Assembly: GCA_028874795.1 (NCBI GenBank)
Contig: JAPPHT010000056.1
Location: forward strand, 62,001-126,000
DNA length: 64,000 bases
Origin: Chloroflexota bacterium
Lineage (GTDB): Bacteria > Chloroflexota > Dehalococcoidia > Lucifugimonadales > Australimonadaceae
Reading direction: 5' to 3'
In this document: in pieces, positions 56,730 through 64,000 of the stretch
Position numbering within the stretch: position 1 is the stretch's first letter
How the letters are laid out: each line of letters begins with the position of its first letter
Program-made: the position numbers and the translations under genes
Notes under the pieces: model-generated
Seen by the model: only the letters and a program-made list of their open reading frames with translations
The model's database searches: none
Told to the model about the DNA's origin: nothing

Positions 56730-58847
56730 ATGCTAGAAGCCAGCTTCGAGGCGGTCCAGCACATCATCTCCCCCTGGGGAATGGTCGCACTCATCAGCGG
56801 CACTATGATCGGCATGGTGAGCGGGGCGATGCCCGGGGGGACGCTCCCCACCCTCGTGGTACTGCTGGGCTTCGCTTACACGATGGACCCGGCTACCGCC
56901 CTTCCCCTCGCGACAGGCATGATCGCCACGGTCAACACGGGAGACACGCTCCCCGCGGTGCTGCTGGGGATCCCCGGTTCCGCCACGGGCCAGGCCACCA
57001 TCCTGGACGGCTATCCCATGTCTCGACAAGGCAGGGCCGGAGAGGCGCTCTCGGCTGCCTACTTCACGTCGATGCTGGGAGGTGTCTTCGGAGCCCTGTT
57101 CCTGTTGGTAACCATCCCTGTCGTCAGGCCGCTGGTGCTGACCTTCGGTTCGCCCGAGTTCTTCATCCTGGGAATGGTTGCCATCTCCGTGGTCGGCGTT
57201 ATCAGCAGCGGGGCATTTCTCAAGGGGCTGGCGTCGGGCGCGGTCGGGCTGCTGATCACATCCATCGGGTTCGACGTGATCAACGGCACGTCGCGTGCGG
57301 TCTTCGGGATCGACTACCTCTGGGACGGGATCCCGCTCGTACCCGCCGTCATCGGACTGTTTGCGGTCCCGGAACTGGTGGACCTCTCCATCAGCGGCAA
57401 GCCGATCGCGAGGGGTGACCTCAACGAGCTCCTCGATAAGGTGAACCAGGGGCGGAGGCTCGGAGTGCGGGCGGTGTTGCGCAACTTCCCGCTGATGCTC
57501 CGGTCTTCCGGGCTGGGGATCCTCATAGGCATCCTTCCGGGGATCGGAGGCTCTCTGGCCAACTGGCTGACGTACGCCAACGCCAGGCAGACAGTGCGGG
57601 GAGGCGCCCAGACGTTCGGCACCGGCGATATCAGGGGCGTCATCGCGCCGGAGTCCGCCAACAACTCGGTGGACGGGGCAACGCTGGTCCCCACACTCTG
57701 GTTCGGCGTTCCCGGCAGCGTCGGCATGGCGATCTTCCTTGGCTTCATGATCATCATGGGGCTCCAACCAGGGCCGCGTATGCTCGGAGAGGACTTGGAC
57801 CTGACGCTGACCATCGTCTTCAGCCTGGCGCTTGCGAACGTATTCGGCACAGGGGTCGCCCTCGCGTTCTCGCCCACCCTGGCCCGTATCGCGTTCGTGC
57901 GGCCCGGGGTCCTTGTCCCGGTGGTGCTGGCGGTGCTCATGATCACCGCGTTCCAGGCAAGCGTGTCGATGGGCGATCTGCTGGCGGTGCTCGCATTCGC
58001 CGCGATGGGCTTCTTCATGAAGACGCACGGCTGGCCACGCCCGCCGATCATCATTGCGCTGGTGCTGGGCTCCACGATCGAGCGCTTCTATTTCCTCGCC
58101 ACCAAGACCTACGGCCTCTCCATGCTCTGGCGGCCCGGTTTCCTGGGCATCATCATCGTCGCCGTGGGCACGGCGCTCTACACCGTATGGATCCAGCGGT
58201 CCGTGGCGGCACAGGCCCGCAGCCAGCAGAGCTTCGCCGATGGTCCGGTGCCGTCAGGCTCGAGCGGCACGCCGGACCTGGGACCGGATAACGCACCCCC
58301 GGATCGCGCAGCCGCTCGAGGCCGCAACCTGTCGGCGGGCCTCATCGTGAGGAGGCTGAGGCCCGGTCCGGACGGCTTGTTTGCCCTCCTCCTGGTTGGG
58401 GTGTGCGTCTACTTCCTGGTCGCATCGTTCGAATGGGTGCTGGAGTCCGCCCTGTTTCCGCGAACAGCCAGCATCGCGGGCCTGACGCTGCTGAGCCTGT
58501 ACTTCCTGAACCGCATCTTCAGACAAGGCGAAGGCGATGACGAGGAAGGACCTCAACTGATGGACATCGGGAGAATGCGGTCTGACCTGCCGCCGTCCGT
58601 GATGCGGCGCCGCTTCGCGCAGTCGGCGGGGGTGCTCGTGGCCCTGGTCGGCGGCATCTGGCTGTTCAGCTTCCATGTCGCCATACCGGTCTACGTATTC
58701 CTGTACCTGTGGCTTGTCGGCCGGGTCCGGCCGTGGATAGCTGTGCTTCCAGCCATCCTGTTCGAGGCCCTGCTGATCGGTTTCTACGATCGGCTTCTGT
58801 ACACGAACTGGCATACGCCGATCCTCCTTCCGTTCCTGGGTTCATGA
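56730..58847 (+). CDS. Fused TctA-TctB permease of a tripartite tricarboxylate transporter
   Basis: A 705-residue membrane protein. Residues 1-500 are TctA (GTMIGMVSGAMPGGTLPTLV, LPAVLLGIPGSATGQATILD, then IGILPGIGGSLANWL and ANNSVDGATLVPTLWFGVPG). After a Pro-rich linker, residues 545-705 are a four-helix TctB domain (RPGPDGLFALLLVGVCVYFL and following). TctA and TctB are usually separate, with B before A. Such fusions exist but are less common. The receptor gene TctC follows, its possible ATG overlapping the stop. Confidence 0.9.
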   Translation: MLEASFEAVQHIISPWGMVALISGTMIGMVSGAMPGGTLPTLVVLLGFAYTMDPATALPLATGMIATVNTGDTLPAVLLGIPGSATGQATILDGYPMSRQGRAGEALSAAYFTSMLGGVFGALFLLVTIPVVRPLVLTFGSPEFFILGMVAISVVGVISSGAFLKGLASGAVGLLITSIGFDVINGTSRAVFGIDYLWDGIPLVPAVIGLFAVPELVDLSISGKPIARGDLNELLDKVNQGRRLGVRAVLRNFPLMLRSSGLGILIGILPGIGGSLANWLTYANARQTVRGGAQTFGTGDIRGVIAPESANNSVDGATLVPTLWFGVPGSVGMAIFLGFMIIMGLQPGPRMLGEDLDLTLTIVFSLALANVFGTGVALAFSPTLARIAFVRPGVLVPVVLAVLMITAFQASVSMGDLLAVLAFAAMGFFMKTHGWPRPPIIIALVLGSTIERFYFLATKTYGLSMLWRPGFLGIIIVAVGTALYTVWIQRSVAAQARSQQSFADGPVPSGSSGTPDLGPDNAPPDRAAARGRNLSAGLIVRRLRPGPDGLFALLLVGVCVYFLVASFEWVLESALFPRTASIAGLTLLSLYFLNRIFRQGEGDDEEGPQLMDIGRMRSDLPPSVMRRRFAQSAGVLVALVGGIWLFSFHVAIPVYVFLYLWLVGRVRPWIAVLPAILFEALLIGFYDRLLYTNWHTPILLPFLGS

Positions 58848-58891
58848 CGAGACGAGACTCACGCGTAAAGTGCGAGCAAAGGAGACCCGAT

Positions 58892-60175
58892 ATGAAGATG
58901 AGGACCGTTGCACGTAGGCCCGCTATTCTGCTGAGCTTGATGACCCTGGTTTTGATGTCGCTCCTGGGCGCCTGTGGAGGTGAAGACCCGACACCCACCT
59001 CCCCACCCTCCCAGCCTGCGGCCGCCACACCCACATCCGCACCCGCGCCGGCCGCGGAACCCACGCCCACGCTGGCGCCCGGACAACCCACGCCCACACC
59101 GAGCCCGCCCACTCCCACACCCAGCACCACAACCGGCCCGGCGCCTGCTCCCGCTCCAACTCCCACGGTCCCTCCCCCGGACCCATCGTTCGACGCTGAA
59201 GGCTACTTCAGCGGCAGGACGATCAAGTTCACGGTGGGCTTCTCTCCGGGCGGCGGCTTCGACGCCTTCACACGGATCCTGGCGGTGCATCTGCCGCGGT
59301 TCATTCCAGGCAGTCCCAAGATCGTGGTCAGCAACCTGCCGGGCGCGGCGTCCCTGCTCACCGCACGGGCTACCGCAGGGAGAGCCCCGGGTGACGGCTT
59401 CGACATCGGCGTCTTCACGCAGGGCCTGCTCATCCAATCGCTGCTCGGAGTCGAGTTCGAGGGGTTCGAGCCGACCGAGTTCGTCTTCGTCGGTCTGCCA
59501 GACAACACCCCATCGAGAGGAGCGATCTGCGTTCGCGCCGATTCGGCGGACAGCCTCGACTCCTTCGTGAACAGCCCGCGTCCGTTCCGCTTGGGAGAGT
59601 CGCAGCCAGGCTCATCTCCGGCGCCCCACGAGGAATGGCTGGTGATGGCAGGCCTGCCGATAGAGATCATCTACGGCTACCAGGGGACCGCCGACGTCCG
59701 TGTCGCGTTCGAACGCGGCGAGATCGAAGTGACCTCGCGCTGCGACGATTCCGCGCTCCCGGCGTACCCTCACTGGGCAGACCCTGCAGTCGTCACGCCT
59801 TTGTTCCACCACACGCAGTTGCCGCCAGATTGGGTGGTGGAGGGCCAGGCGAACGGCCTGTACCCGTGGTTCAAGCCCCTGCGCGAAGTCGTCAGCGTCA
59901 GTGACATCCTCATGACCGCGCTGGAGTTGGAAACGAGCCTTGCGGGCAGCCGCGTCTTCGCCCTGCCCCCAGGCACGCCGCCAGAGGTCGCCCACGTGAT
60001 CAGGGAGGCGTTCGCCACTGCGGTGGAATCCGGTGCCTTCAAGGCGGACATGCGGACCCGTGGATACACGACCGGACTGCTGAGAGGTACGGAACTGCAG
60101 GAACGCGTACAGAGATTCGCAGACCAGCCGGCAGAGGTACTCACGGTGCTCCGCGACATGTACAAGATCGAGTGA
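58892..60175 (+). CDS. TctC-type substrate-binding lipoprotein of the tripartite tricarboxylate transporter
   Basis: A 427-residue lipoprotein. The signal helix LLSLMTLVLMSLLGAC ends in a lipobox Cys. About 80 residues of Pro/Thr/Ala linker follow, then a Bug/TctC-family domain (IKFTVGFSPGGGFDAFTRIL, then IVVSNLPGAASLLTARATAG). The ATG at 58892 follows AAAGGAG at 8 nt; an ATG at 58844 overlaps the permease stop but has a less good site. The family binds carboxylated compounds with high affinity. The ligand is probably the substrate, or a relative, of the adjacent amidase. Confidence 0.92.
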   Translation: MKMRTVARRPAILLSLMTLVLMSLLGACGGEDPTPTSPPSQPAAATPTSAPAPAAEPTPTLAPGQPTPTPSPPTPTPSTTTGPAPAPAPTPTVPPPDPSFDAEGYFSGRTIKFTVGFSPGGGFDAFTRILAVHLPRFIPGSPKIVVSNLPGAASLLTARATAGRAPGDGFDIGVFTQGLLIQSLLGVEFEGFEPTEFVFVGLPDNTPSRGAICVRADSADSLDSFVNSPRPFRLGESQPGSSPAPHEEWLVMAGLPIEIIYGYQGTADVRVAFERGEIEVTSRCDDSALPAYPHWADPAVVTPLFHHTQLPPDWVVEGQANGLYPWFKPLREVVSVSDILMTALELETSLAGSRVFALPPGTPPEVAHVIREAFATAVESGAFKADMRTRGYTTGLLRGTELQERVQRFADQPAEVLTVLRDMYKIE

Positions 60176-60190
60176 TCGAGTAGCGTCGCA

Positions 60191-60233
60191 CCCGGAGTCT
60201 CCCGGCCCATATTCGAAGCCGGGAGACTCCGGG
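60191..60233 (+). terminator. Strong hairpin terminator behind tctC
   Basis: CCCGGAGTCTCCCGGC (60191-60206) and GCCGGGAGACTCCGGG (60218-60233) form a perfect 16-bp stem with an 11-nt loop. No U tract follows. It closes the amidase-transporter operon. Confidence 0.8.
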
Positions 60234-60312
60234 CGCAGTGCTCCCCGGGCCCTGCGTACAATGCTGCCGTGAGGTTTCGACGTACAACCGATAGCGGGGA
60301 GCCCTAGCAGCC

Positions 60313-60828
60313 GTGCAGGCTGACGACGCCTTCCGCCGGGCGCTGCACACCAGCTTCGTCATCCGCGTGACCCATAGAGGACGCCGGAGCGGCCTTCCCC
60401 GCGTCCTGGAAACGACCTACTACTGGGACGGCGCGGGCAAGCTCTACCTCTCCGGTTATCCCGGCAGGCGGGACTGGGTGGCCAACATGGGCGCACACCC
60501 GGACGCTACGGTCTATACGGTTGAGCGCGGACAGTGGTTCGCCGTGGCGGCGACAGCGCGCGTGCTTCGCTCACGGCACGAGCGCACGCCCTACGTCATG
60601 GCATACGTGCGGCACTGGCTGCGCCTGGGTGGAGGCCAGCGCCGCCTCATCGGCTGGGTCCTGTGTGCCGTGCAAGTGAACCGCGCGCTCCGCCTGCCGT
60701 GGTGGGGCCCGTTCTACTGCATCCGCCGGGTGTTCGACGCCATGCCATGCGTCGAGCTGACGCTGACCGGCACGCCCGTCCCGTTGGACGCGCCGCCGCC
60801 CGACCCCACCCTTCCGCGGAGCGCGTAG
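60313..60828 (+). CDS. Deazaflavin-dependent nitroreductase-family protein
   Basis: A 171-residue split-barrel protein of the Ddn-like, F420-dependent (DUF385) family. RVTHRGRRSGLPRVLETTYY and LYLSGYPGRRDWVANMGAHP, then ATVYTVE, are the usual cofactor-side blocks. Members reduce quinones or nitro compounds with F420H2. A GTG start at 60313 is taken. If the assignment holds, the organism should make or salvage F420; no F420 synthesis gene is in the window. Confidence 0.8.
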   Translation: MQADDAFRRALHTSFVIRVTHRGRRSGLPRVLETTYYWDGAGKLYLSGYPGRRDWVANMGAHPDATVYTVERGQWFAVAATARVLRSRHERTPYVMAYVRHWLRLGGGQRRLIGWVLCAVQVNRALRLPWWGPFYCIRRVFDAMPCVELTLTGTPVPLDAPPPDPTLPRSA

Positions 60829-60860
60829 CTGAAATCCGCTCATACATCGTCAGCCTGCCG

Positions 60861-60918
60861 TTGACATCGCGCTAACCTACCGCGTACAGTGCCGCCCTGT
60901 AGCATGGCCGTGTATAAT
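60861..60918 (+). promoter_or_regulatory. Tandem promoters upstream of the desaturase gene
   Basis: Consensus -35 TTGACA (60861-60866) and TACAGT (60885-60890) are 18 bp apart. A perfect TATAAT (60913-60918) follows 22 bp later and could be a second -10. They lie 158-190 bp before the start codon, leaving a long leader with no feature I can name. Confidence 0.55.
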
Positions 60919-61075
60919 GCGCGGAATACACCCATGAATCTGCCCCGATCCGACAAGAAGGCCGGCGTCGAACTACCCCGACACAGGTACTCGCCAACGC
61001 TATGATGCATAGCCCATCCAGCCGTCGTATCGGTTCACCCCGCAGGACATCCCCCCTGGTCAGGAGCACTTCGTC

Positions 61076-62161
61076 ATGAGCGCCTCCGTCGGCTTCCATC
61101 TGCCCTCCAGCGCCGCATCCCGGCTGGACATGCTGGTGGACAGCATCGAGTCGAACCAAGGCCCGCTGCTCAACCCCGCAGAGATGCGCGCGGCGTCAGC
61201 GAGTCTGGACATCCGCAGCGCCATCGAGCAGTTGCCGGAAGGAATGACCCTCGATGACTTCGTGGGCATCCTCAAGCTGGCGATGCTGACCGAGTGCGCC
61301 ACGGACTCTTACTCCGCTGTCTTCCAGGACGGCGCCGAGCGCTTCGACGCTCCCTGGCTGGCGCGTTTCAATGCGCAGGTCTGGACACCCGACGAGCACA
61401 CGCACTACACGCCGTACAAGCTCATGCTCCAGTCCCTTGGTTACTCCGAGGAGGAGCTGGACCTCGAGATGCGCGAGGTGCAGGACCGGAACTACGAGCA
61501 CTGCTGCGGCCGTACTCCCATCGAACTGACCACCTACGGCATCATCCAGGAGTACCTGACGGACAACTGGCACGGCATGATCAGCCAGTTGCTCAAGCCG
61601 TCCGCCCCTTATGCAGCGAGATGCGCCTCTATGGTCAAACGCCGCGAGACGCTGCACACCACCTGGTACCGCGAGATGACTGCCATCCAGTTGGAAGAGA
61701 ACCCCGCGATGCTGGAGCTTGTCGCGAATACCGTCCTCTCGTTCCAGATGCCCGGGACCCGGCTGGTGCCCGAGTTCGGCACGCGGTCGCTGGAGTGGAT
61801 GAGCAAGGCCAATGTGGACTTCCCCCGCGTCGCCAGGGACTTCGTGCGCAACTTCCAGCAGGTCGCAGGGACGATGAAGCGTGCCGGTCAGCTCTTCGTG
61901 GAACTCGCGGCGAAGCGCGACGTACGGTTCGGCCCCGTGCCGATCTCCGCATTCCGGCGGATAATGGACAAGATCGGTGGGGCGGGCTACGGCATCATCG
62001 GCGAGGCCCTGCTCGACAAGTTCGGCATCCCGCGGCCAACCAGCCAGAACCAGACCGGGCCGATCAACCTGCCGCCACGGATGTACGAGGCGTTCCGCTC
62101 CCGCATGCGCAGCATGATCACCCGGCGCATAGAAACAGCCGCCATCATCGGCGAGGTCTAA
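61076..62161 (+). CDS. Acyl-ACP desaturase (ferritin-like, FA_desaturase_2)
   Basis: A 361-residue diiron protein of the soluble acyl-ACP desaturase family. Carboxylate/His iron ligands are suggested in TPDEHTHYTPYKLMLQSLGY, in IELTTYGIIQEYLTDNWHG, and in the helix YREMTAIQLEENPAMLELVA, where the usual EExRH pattern is modified. The ATG follows AGGAG. Behind it lies a cyclopropane-fatty-acid synthase gene. The pair would first insert a double bond and then methylenate it. Confidence 0.82.
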   Translation: MSASVGFHLPSSAASRLDMLVDSIESNQGPLLNPAEMRAASASLDIRSAIEQLPEGMTLDDFVGILKLAMLTECATDSYSAVFQDGAERFDAPWLARFNAQVWTPDEHTHYTPYKLMLQSLGYSEEELDLEMREVQDRNYEHCCGRTPIELTTYGIIQEYLTDNWHGMISQLLKPSAPYAARCASMVKRRETLHTTWYREMTAIQLEENPAMLELVANTVLSFQMPGTRLVPEFGTRSLEWMSKANVDFPRVARDFVRNFQQVAGTMKRAGQLFVELAAKRDVRFGPVPISAFRRIMDKIGGAGYGIIGEALLDKFGIPRPTSQNQTGPINLPPRMYEAFRSRMRSMITRRIETAAIIGEV

Positions 62162-62241
62162 CGGCCATTCCAAAGCTGCCACGTCTGCCACTGCGGCCAG
62201 CGGTGCGCGCCGCGAAGCGCGCCGGTACTCCCGCTGCCGAC

Positions 62242-63426
62242 ATGCTCGCACGAAGAGCATTCTTCGCCGCCGTAGGCAGCATCAAGCTCGGTTCCCTGCG
62301 CGTCGACACGCCCAACCACAGGTCCTACTCCTTCGAGACGACCACTCCCGGCCCCCAGGGCGTGCTCCGCATACACGACGAATCGTTCTACCGGCGCGTG
62401 ATCACCGGCGGAGAGATAGGCTTCGGCGAGGCGTATCAGGACGGCCTCTGCGACTCGCCTGACCTCGTGCAACTGCTCATGCTCGCGGTCCTCAACCGCC
62501 AGGCGGTCAACCTGAACCGCGGGCCTATGCGCCTGCTCTCCAAGCGCGCCAACCTCCGCCTGCACCGCTCGCGGGCCAACACCAGGGACCAGAGCAAGGA
62601 CAACATCCACGCCCACTACGACCTGGGCAACTCCTTCTTCGAACTCTTCCTGGACGAGACGCTCACCTACTCCAGCGCCGTCTTCGCCTTCGACGGCCAG
62701 CTGCTGAGGGACGCGCAGGCCAACAAGTACCAGCGCATGTGTGAGTTCGCGGGCATCACTGCCGGAAGCCGGGTGCTGGAGATCGGCAGCGGATGGGGCG
62801 GCTTCGCCATCCACGCGGCCCGTGAGTTCGGCTGCCACGTCACCACCGTGACCATCTCCCAGGAGCAGTTCGACCTCGCCACGCAGCGCATCCGGGAGGC
62901 GGGCCTGAGCGATCGCATCGACGTCCGCCTCATGGACTACCGCGACGTCGCCGGCTCGTTCGACAGCATCGTGTCCATCGAGATGTTCGAGGCCGTCGGT
63001 GCAGAGTTCTTCGAGACGTTCTTCCTCAAGTGCGCCTCGCTGCTGAAGCCCGGCGGCAGGCTGGCGATGCAGGTGATCACCGTGCCGGACCGCAACTTCG
63101 CGGCCCAGAAGAGCGGCGTGAACTGGATACAGAAGTACATCTTCCCCGGCGGCGTTCTACCCTCCCTCTCCGCGATGGAGCAGGCGAACGCCCGAACGGG
63201 CCTCGTCGTCGCGAGCCTCGACCACATCGGCCAGCACTACGCCGTGACGCTGCGGCAGTGGCGCAGGACGTTCTGGGACCGCATCGAGGACGTGCGCGCC
63301 CTCGGTTACGACGAGCGCTTCGTCAGGACGTGGGACTACTACCTCGCCGCCTGCGAGGCCGGCTTCCTCACCAACAACACCGACGACCTGCAGATCGTCT
63401 TCGAGAAGCCCGCCAGCCACGCGTGA
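62242..63426 (+). CDS. Cyclopropane-fatty-acyl-phospholipid synthase family methyltransferase
   Basis: A 394-residue SAM-dependent enzyme of the CFA synthase family. HAHYDLGNSFFELFLDETLT is the family block before the SAM site, VLEIGSGWGGFAIHAAREFG binds SAM, and the active-site Glu lies in IVSIEMFEAVG. The C-terminal YFPGG-type block (KYIFPGGVLPSLSAM) is present. The start is uncertain: ATG 62242 or GTG 62203. It directly follows the desaturase gene. The product could be a cyclopropane or a mid-chain methyl fatty acid. Confidence 0.9.
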   Translation: MLARRAFFAAVGSIKLGSLRVDTPNHRSYSFETTTPGPQGVLRIHDESFYRRVITGGEIGFGEAYQDGLCDSPDLVQLLMLAVLNRQAVNLNRGPMRLLSKRANLRLHRSRANTRDQSKDNIHAHYDLGNSFFELFLDETLTYSSAVFAFDGQLLRDAQANKYQRMCEFAGITAGSRVLEIGSGWGGFAIHAAREFGCHVTTVTISQEQFDLATQRIREAGLSDRIDVRLMDYRDVAGSFDSIVSIEMFEAVGAEFFETFFLKCASLLKPGGRLAMQVITVPDRNFAAQKSGVNWIQKYIFPGGVLPSLSAMEQANARTGLVVASLDHIGQHYAVTLRQWRRTFWDRIEDVRALGYDERFVRTWDYYLAACEAGFLTNNTDDLQIVFEKPASHA

Positions 63427-63502
63427 CTTACGTCCGTCCCGCGCGAGCGGAGATGCAGAGCAACCGCCAGGTCGGGCGAGGCGGCAGAACCCTTCCCGCG
63501 AT

Positions 63503-63550
63503 CTGGTGACACGCGCCCCTTGCGCCGTCGTGCGCAGCCCGCAGACCATC
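63503..63550 (+). repeat. Dispersed promoter-like module, copy 6
   Basis: CTGGTGACACGCGCCCCTTG followed by CGCCGTCGTGCGCAGCCCGC keeps the GACACGCGCCCCTTGCG core. The downstream TACGCT part is not conserved here. Confidence 0.45.
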
Positions 63551-63600
63551 CTGACAGGAGCAACGCGCACCCCTGCACTCGTAGGCAGGACGGCCAAGCG

Positions 63601-63647
63601 ATACAATATCTAGTGGGGAATCTGTGGAAATCCACTAGATATGGGTT
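63601..63647 (+). promoter_or_regulatory. Tandem NrdR boxes
   Basis: ATACAATATCTAGTGG (63601-63616) and CCACTAGATATGGGTT (63632-63647) both resemble the 16-bp NrdR box. They start 31 bp apart, the spacing NrdR needs to bind both. Their inner arms also form the inverted repeat ATATCTAGTGG/CCACTAGATAT. The second box overlaps the -35 TTGACG (63646-63651) of a promoter with a -10-like CATACT (63670-63675). NrdR would repress the reductase gene when dATP is plentiful. Confidence 0.8.
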
Positions 63648-63741
63648 GACGGACGCTATACCTCGGGTTCATACTTGCCGTCCGTCGCACTGAATCAGGG
63701 CAATCAGATGCCCCTTGGGAAGGGGCGTCCGGAGGCTTGAA

Positions 63742-64000
63742 ATGACTTATGTCGTCAATCTCGATCAGGCTCGCGCTGGGACGCCGGAGCAGGCCCCGCC
63801 GGACTCTGCAACGTCCACGACCATGCACGTCCGCAAGCGGAACGGAGGGCTCGAACCCGCCGACGTGATGAAGATCGTTCGCGCCGTCGAGCGCTCCTCC
63901 GGGGCACTGGAGAGCGTCGACCCGCTCCGCGTCGCCACCCGCACTATCAGCGGACTGTACGACGGCGCAACCACCCGGGAGCTGGACGAACTCTCCATCC
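63742..64000 (+). CDS. Ribonucleotide reductase large subunit, N-terminal part (cut by window end)
   Basis: The first 86 codons of a gene whose product starts with a short Ala/Pro-rich leader and then an ATP-cone domain (MHVRKRNGGLEPADVMKIVR, then VATRTISGLYDGATTRELDE). The ATP-cone senses ATP/dATP in ribonucleotide reductases. Class I (NrdA/NrdE) and class II (NrdJ) both carry it, so the class cannot be fixed without the rest. The ATG follows GGAGG. Tandem NrdR boxes upstream support the assignment. Confidence 0.9.
   Translation, partial: MTYVVNLDQARAGTPEQAPPDSATSTTMHVRKRNGGLEPADVMKIVRAVERSSGALESVDPLRVATRTISGLYDGATTRELDELSI

Larger units (their letters stand above)
63427..63741. other. Regulatory intergenic region before the ribonucleotide reductase gene
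   Basis: No gene is seen in these 315 bases. They contain the promoter-like module copy 6 (63503-63550), two NrdR-like boxes (63601-63647) and a promoter overlapping the second box. Confidence 0.75.

Overview
The window is a G+C-rich (about two-thirds) bacterial chromosome segment of 64 kb with no rRNA, one tRNA and no recognisable prophage or transposase. The gene content points to a Chloroflexota lineage near the Dehalococcoidia/SAR202 type. That placement is an inference from gene families, not from a marker gene. The families are four metal-dependent amidohydrolases, a luciferase-like flavin monooxygenase, a Rieske oxygenase, an orphan CoxL-type molybdoenzyme, a deazaflavin-type reductase, HpaI-type aldolase, several short-chain and epimerase-type dehydrogenases, and Thr/Pro-rich lipoprotein linkers.

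Layout. 1-7 kb: an amidohydrolase cut by the window edge, an aldo/keto reductase, two adjacent PIN-toxin modules on the minus strand, a branched-chain-amino-acid-type binding lipoprotein and a gamma-glutamyltransferase. 6.5-8 kb: an A+T-richer membrane protein translationally coupled to a family 2 glycosyltransferase. 8-10 kb: a two-component system with a 22-bp phased repeat upstream. 10.2-12.2 kb (minus): a TPP riboswitch followed by a Nudix-HAD-HAD operon. 12.3-16 kb (minus): an acetyltransferase, a small membrane protein, a myo-inositol-phosphate synthase with an N-terminal helix-turn-helix, and a flavin monooxygenase. 16.3-18.2 kb: a VapBC module, and a Mrr/COG4127-like sensor domain fused to DUF2442 beside DUF4160. 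18.6-23.9 kb: a bicupin, an orphan CoxL, an amidohydrolase and two copies of a small coiled-coil membrane protein. 24-30.6 kb (minus): a seven-gene oxidative catabolic cluster. 30.8-38.2 kb: HicAB, Rieske oxygenase, MgtE, and an MFS and a YihY protein that share a 22-residue repeat domain. 38.4-46.2 kb: SDR, an E1 alpha/beta pair, an acetolactate-synthase-like TPP enzyme, aldolase, epimerase and an amidohydrolase flanked by long direct repeats. 46-52 kb: repeats, a broken lipoprotein gene, tRNA-Pro, a DNA-repair-type radical SAM gene with a LexA-like box, and a peroxiredoxin whose peroxidatic cysteine codon is UGA. 52-54 kb: mogA, trmD and a degenerate metallo-beta-lactamase-fold protein. 55-60 kb: GatC/AtzG-like protein, amidase, fused TctAB permease and TctC receptor. 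60-64 kb: deazaflavin-type reductase, acyl-ACP desaturase plus cyclopropane synthase, and the start of a ribonucleotide reductase gene behind tandem NrdR boxes.

How the parts fit together: most of the window looks like uptake and oxidative breakdown of organic acids, amides or other carbonyl compounds. Import would be by the ABC binding protein and the tripartite tricarboxylate transporter. Hydrolysis would be by the amidohydrolases, amidase and gamma-glutamyltransferase. Oxidation would be by the Rieske, GMC, CoxL, flavin and NAD(P) enzymes, with aldolase or E1-type cleavage. Exact substrates cannot be read from the sequence.

The signals most worth following are the UGA-containing peroxiredoxin (probable selenoprotein), the TPP riboswitch on a Nudix-HAD-HAD operon, the COG4127-DUF2442/DUF4160 locus, the 22-residue repeat shared by two neighbouring membrane proteins, and a dispersed promoter-like element that also precedes a small multi-copy membrane protein family.
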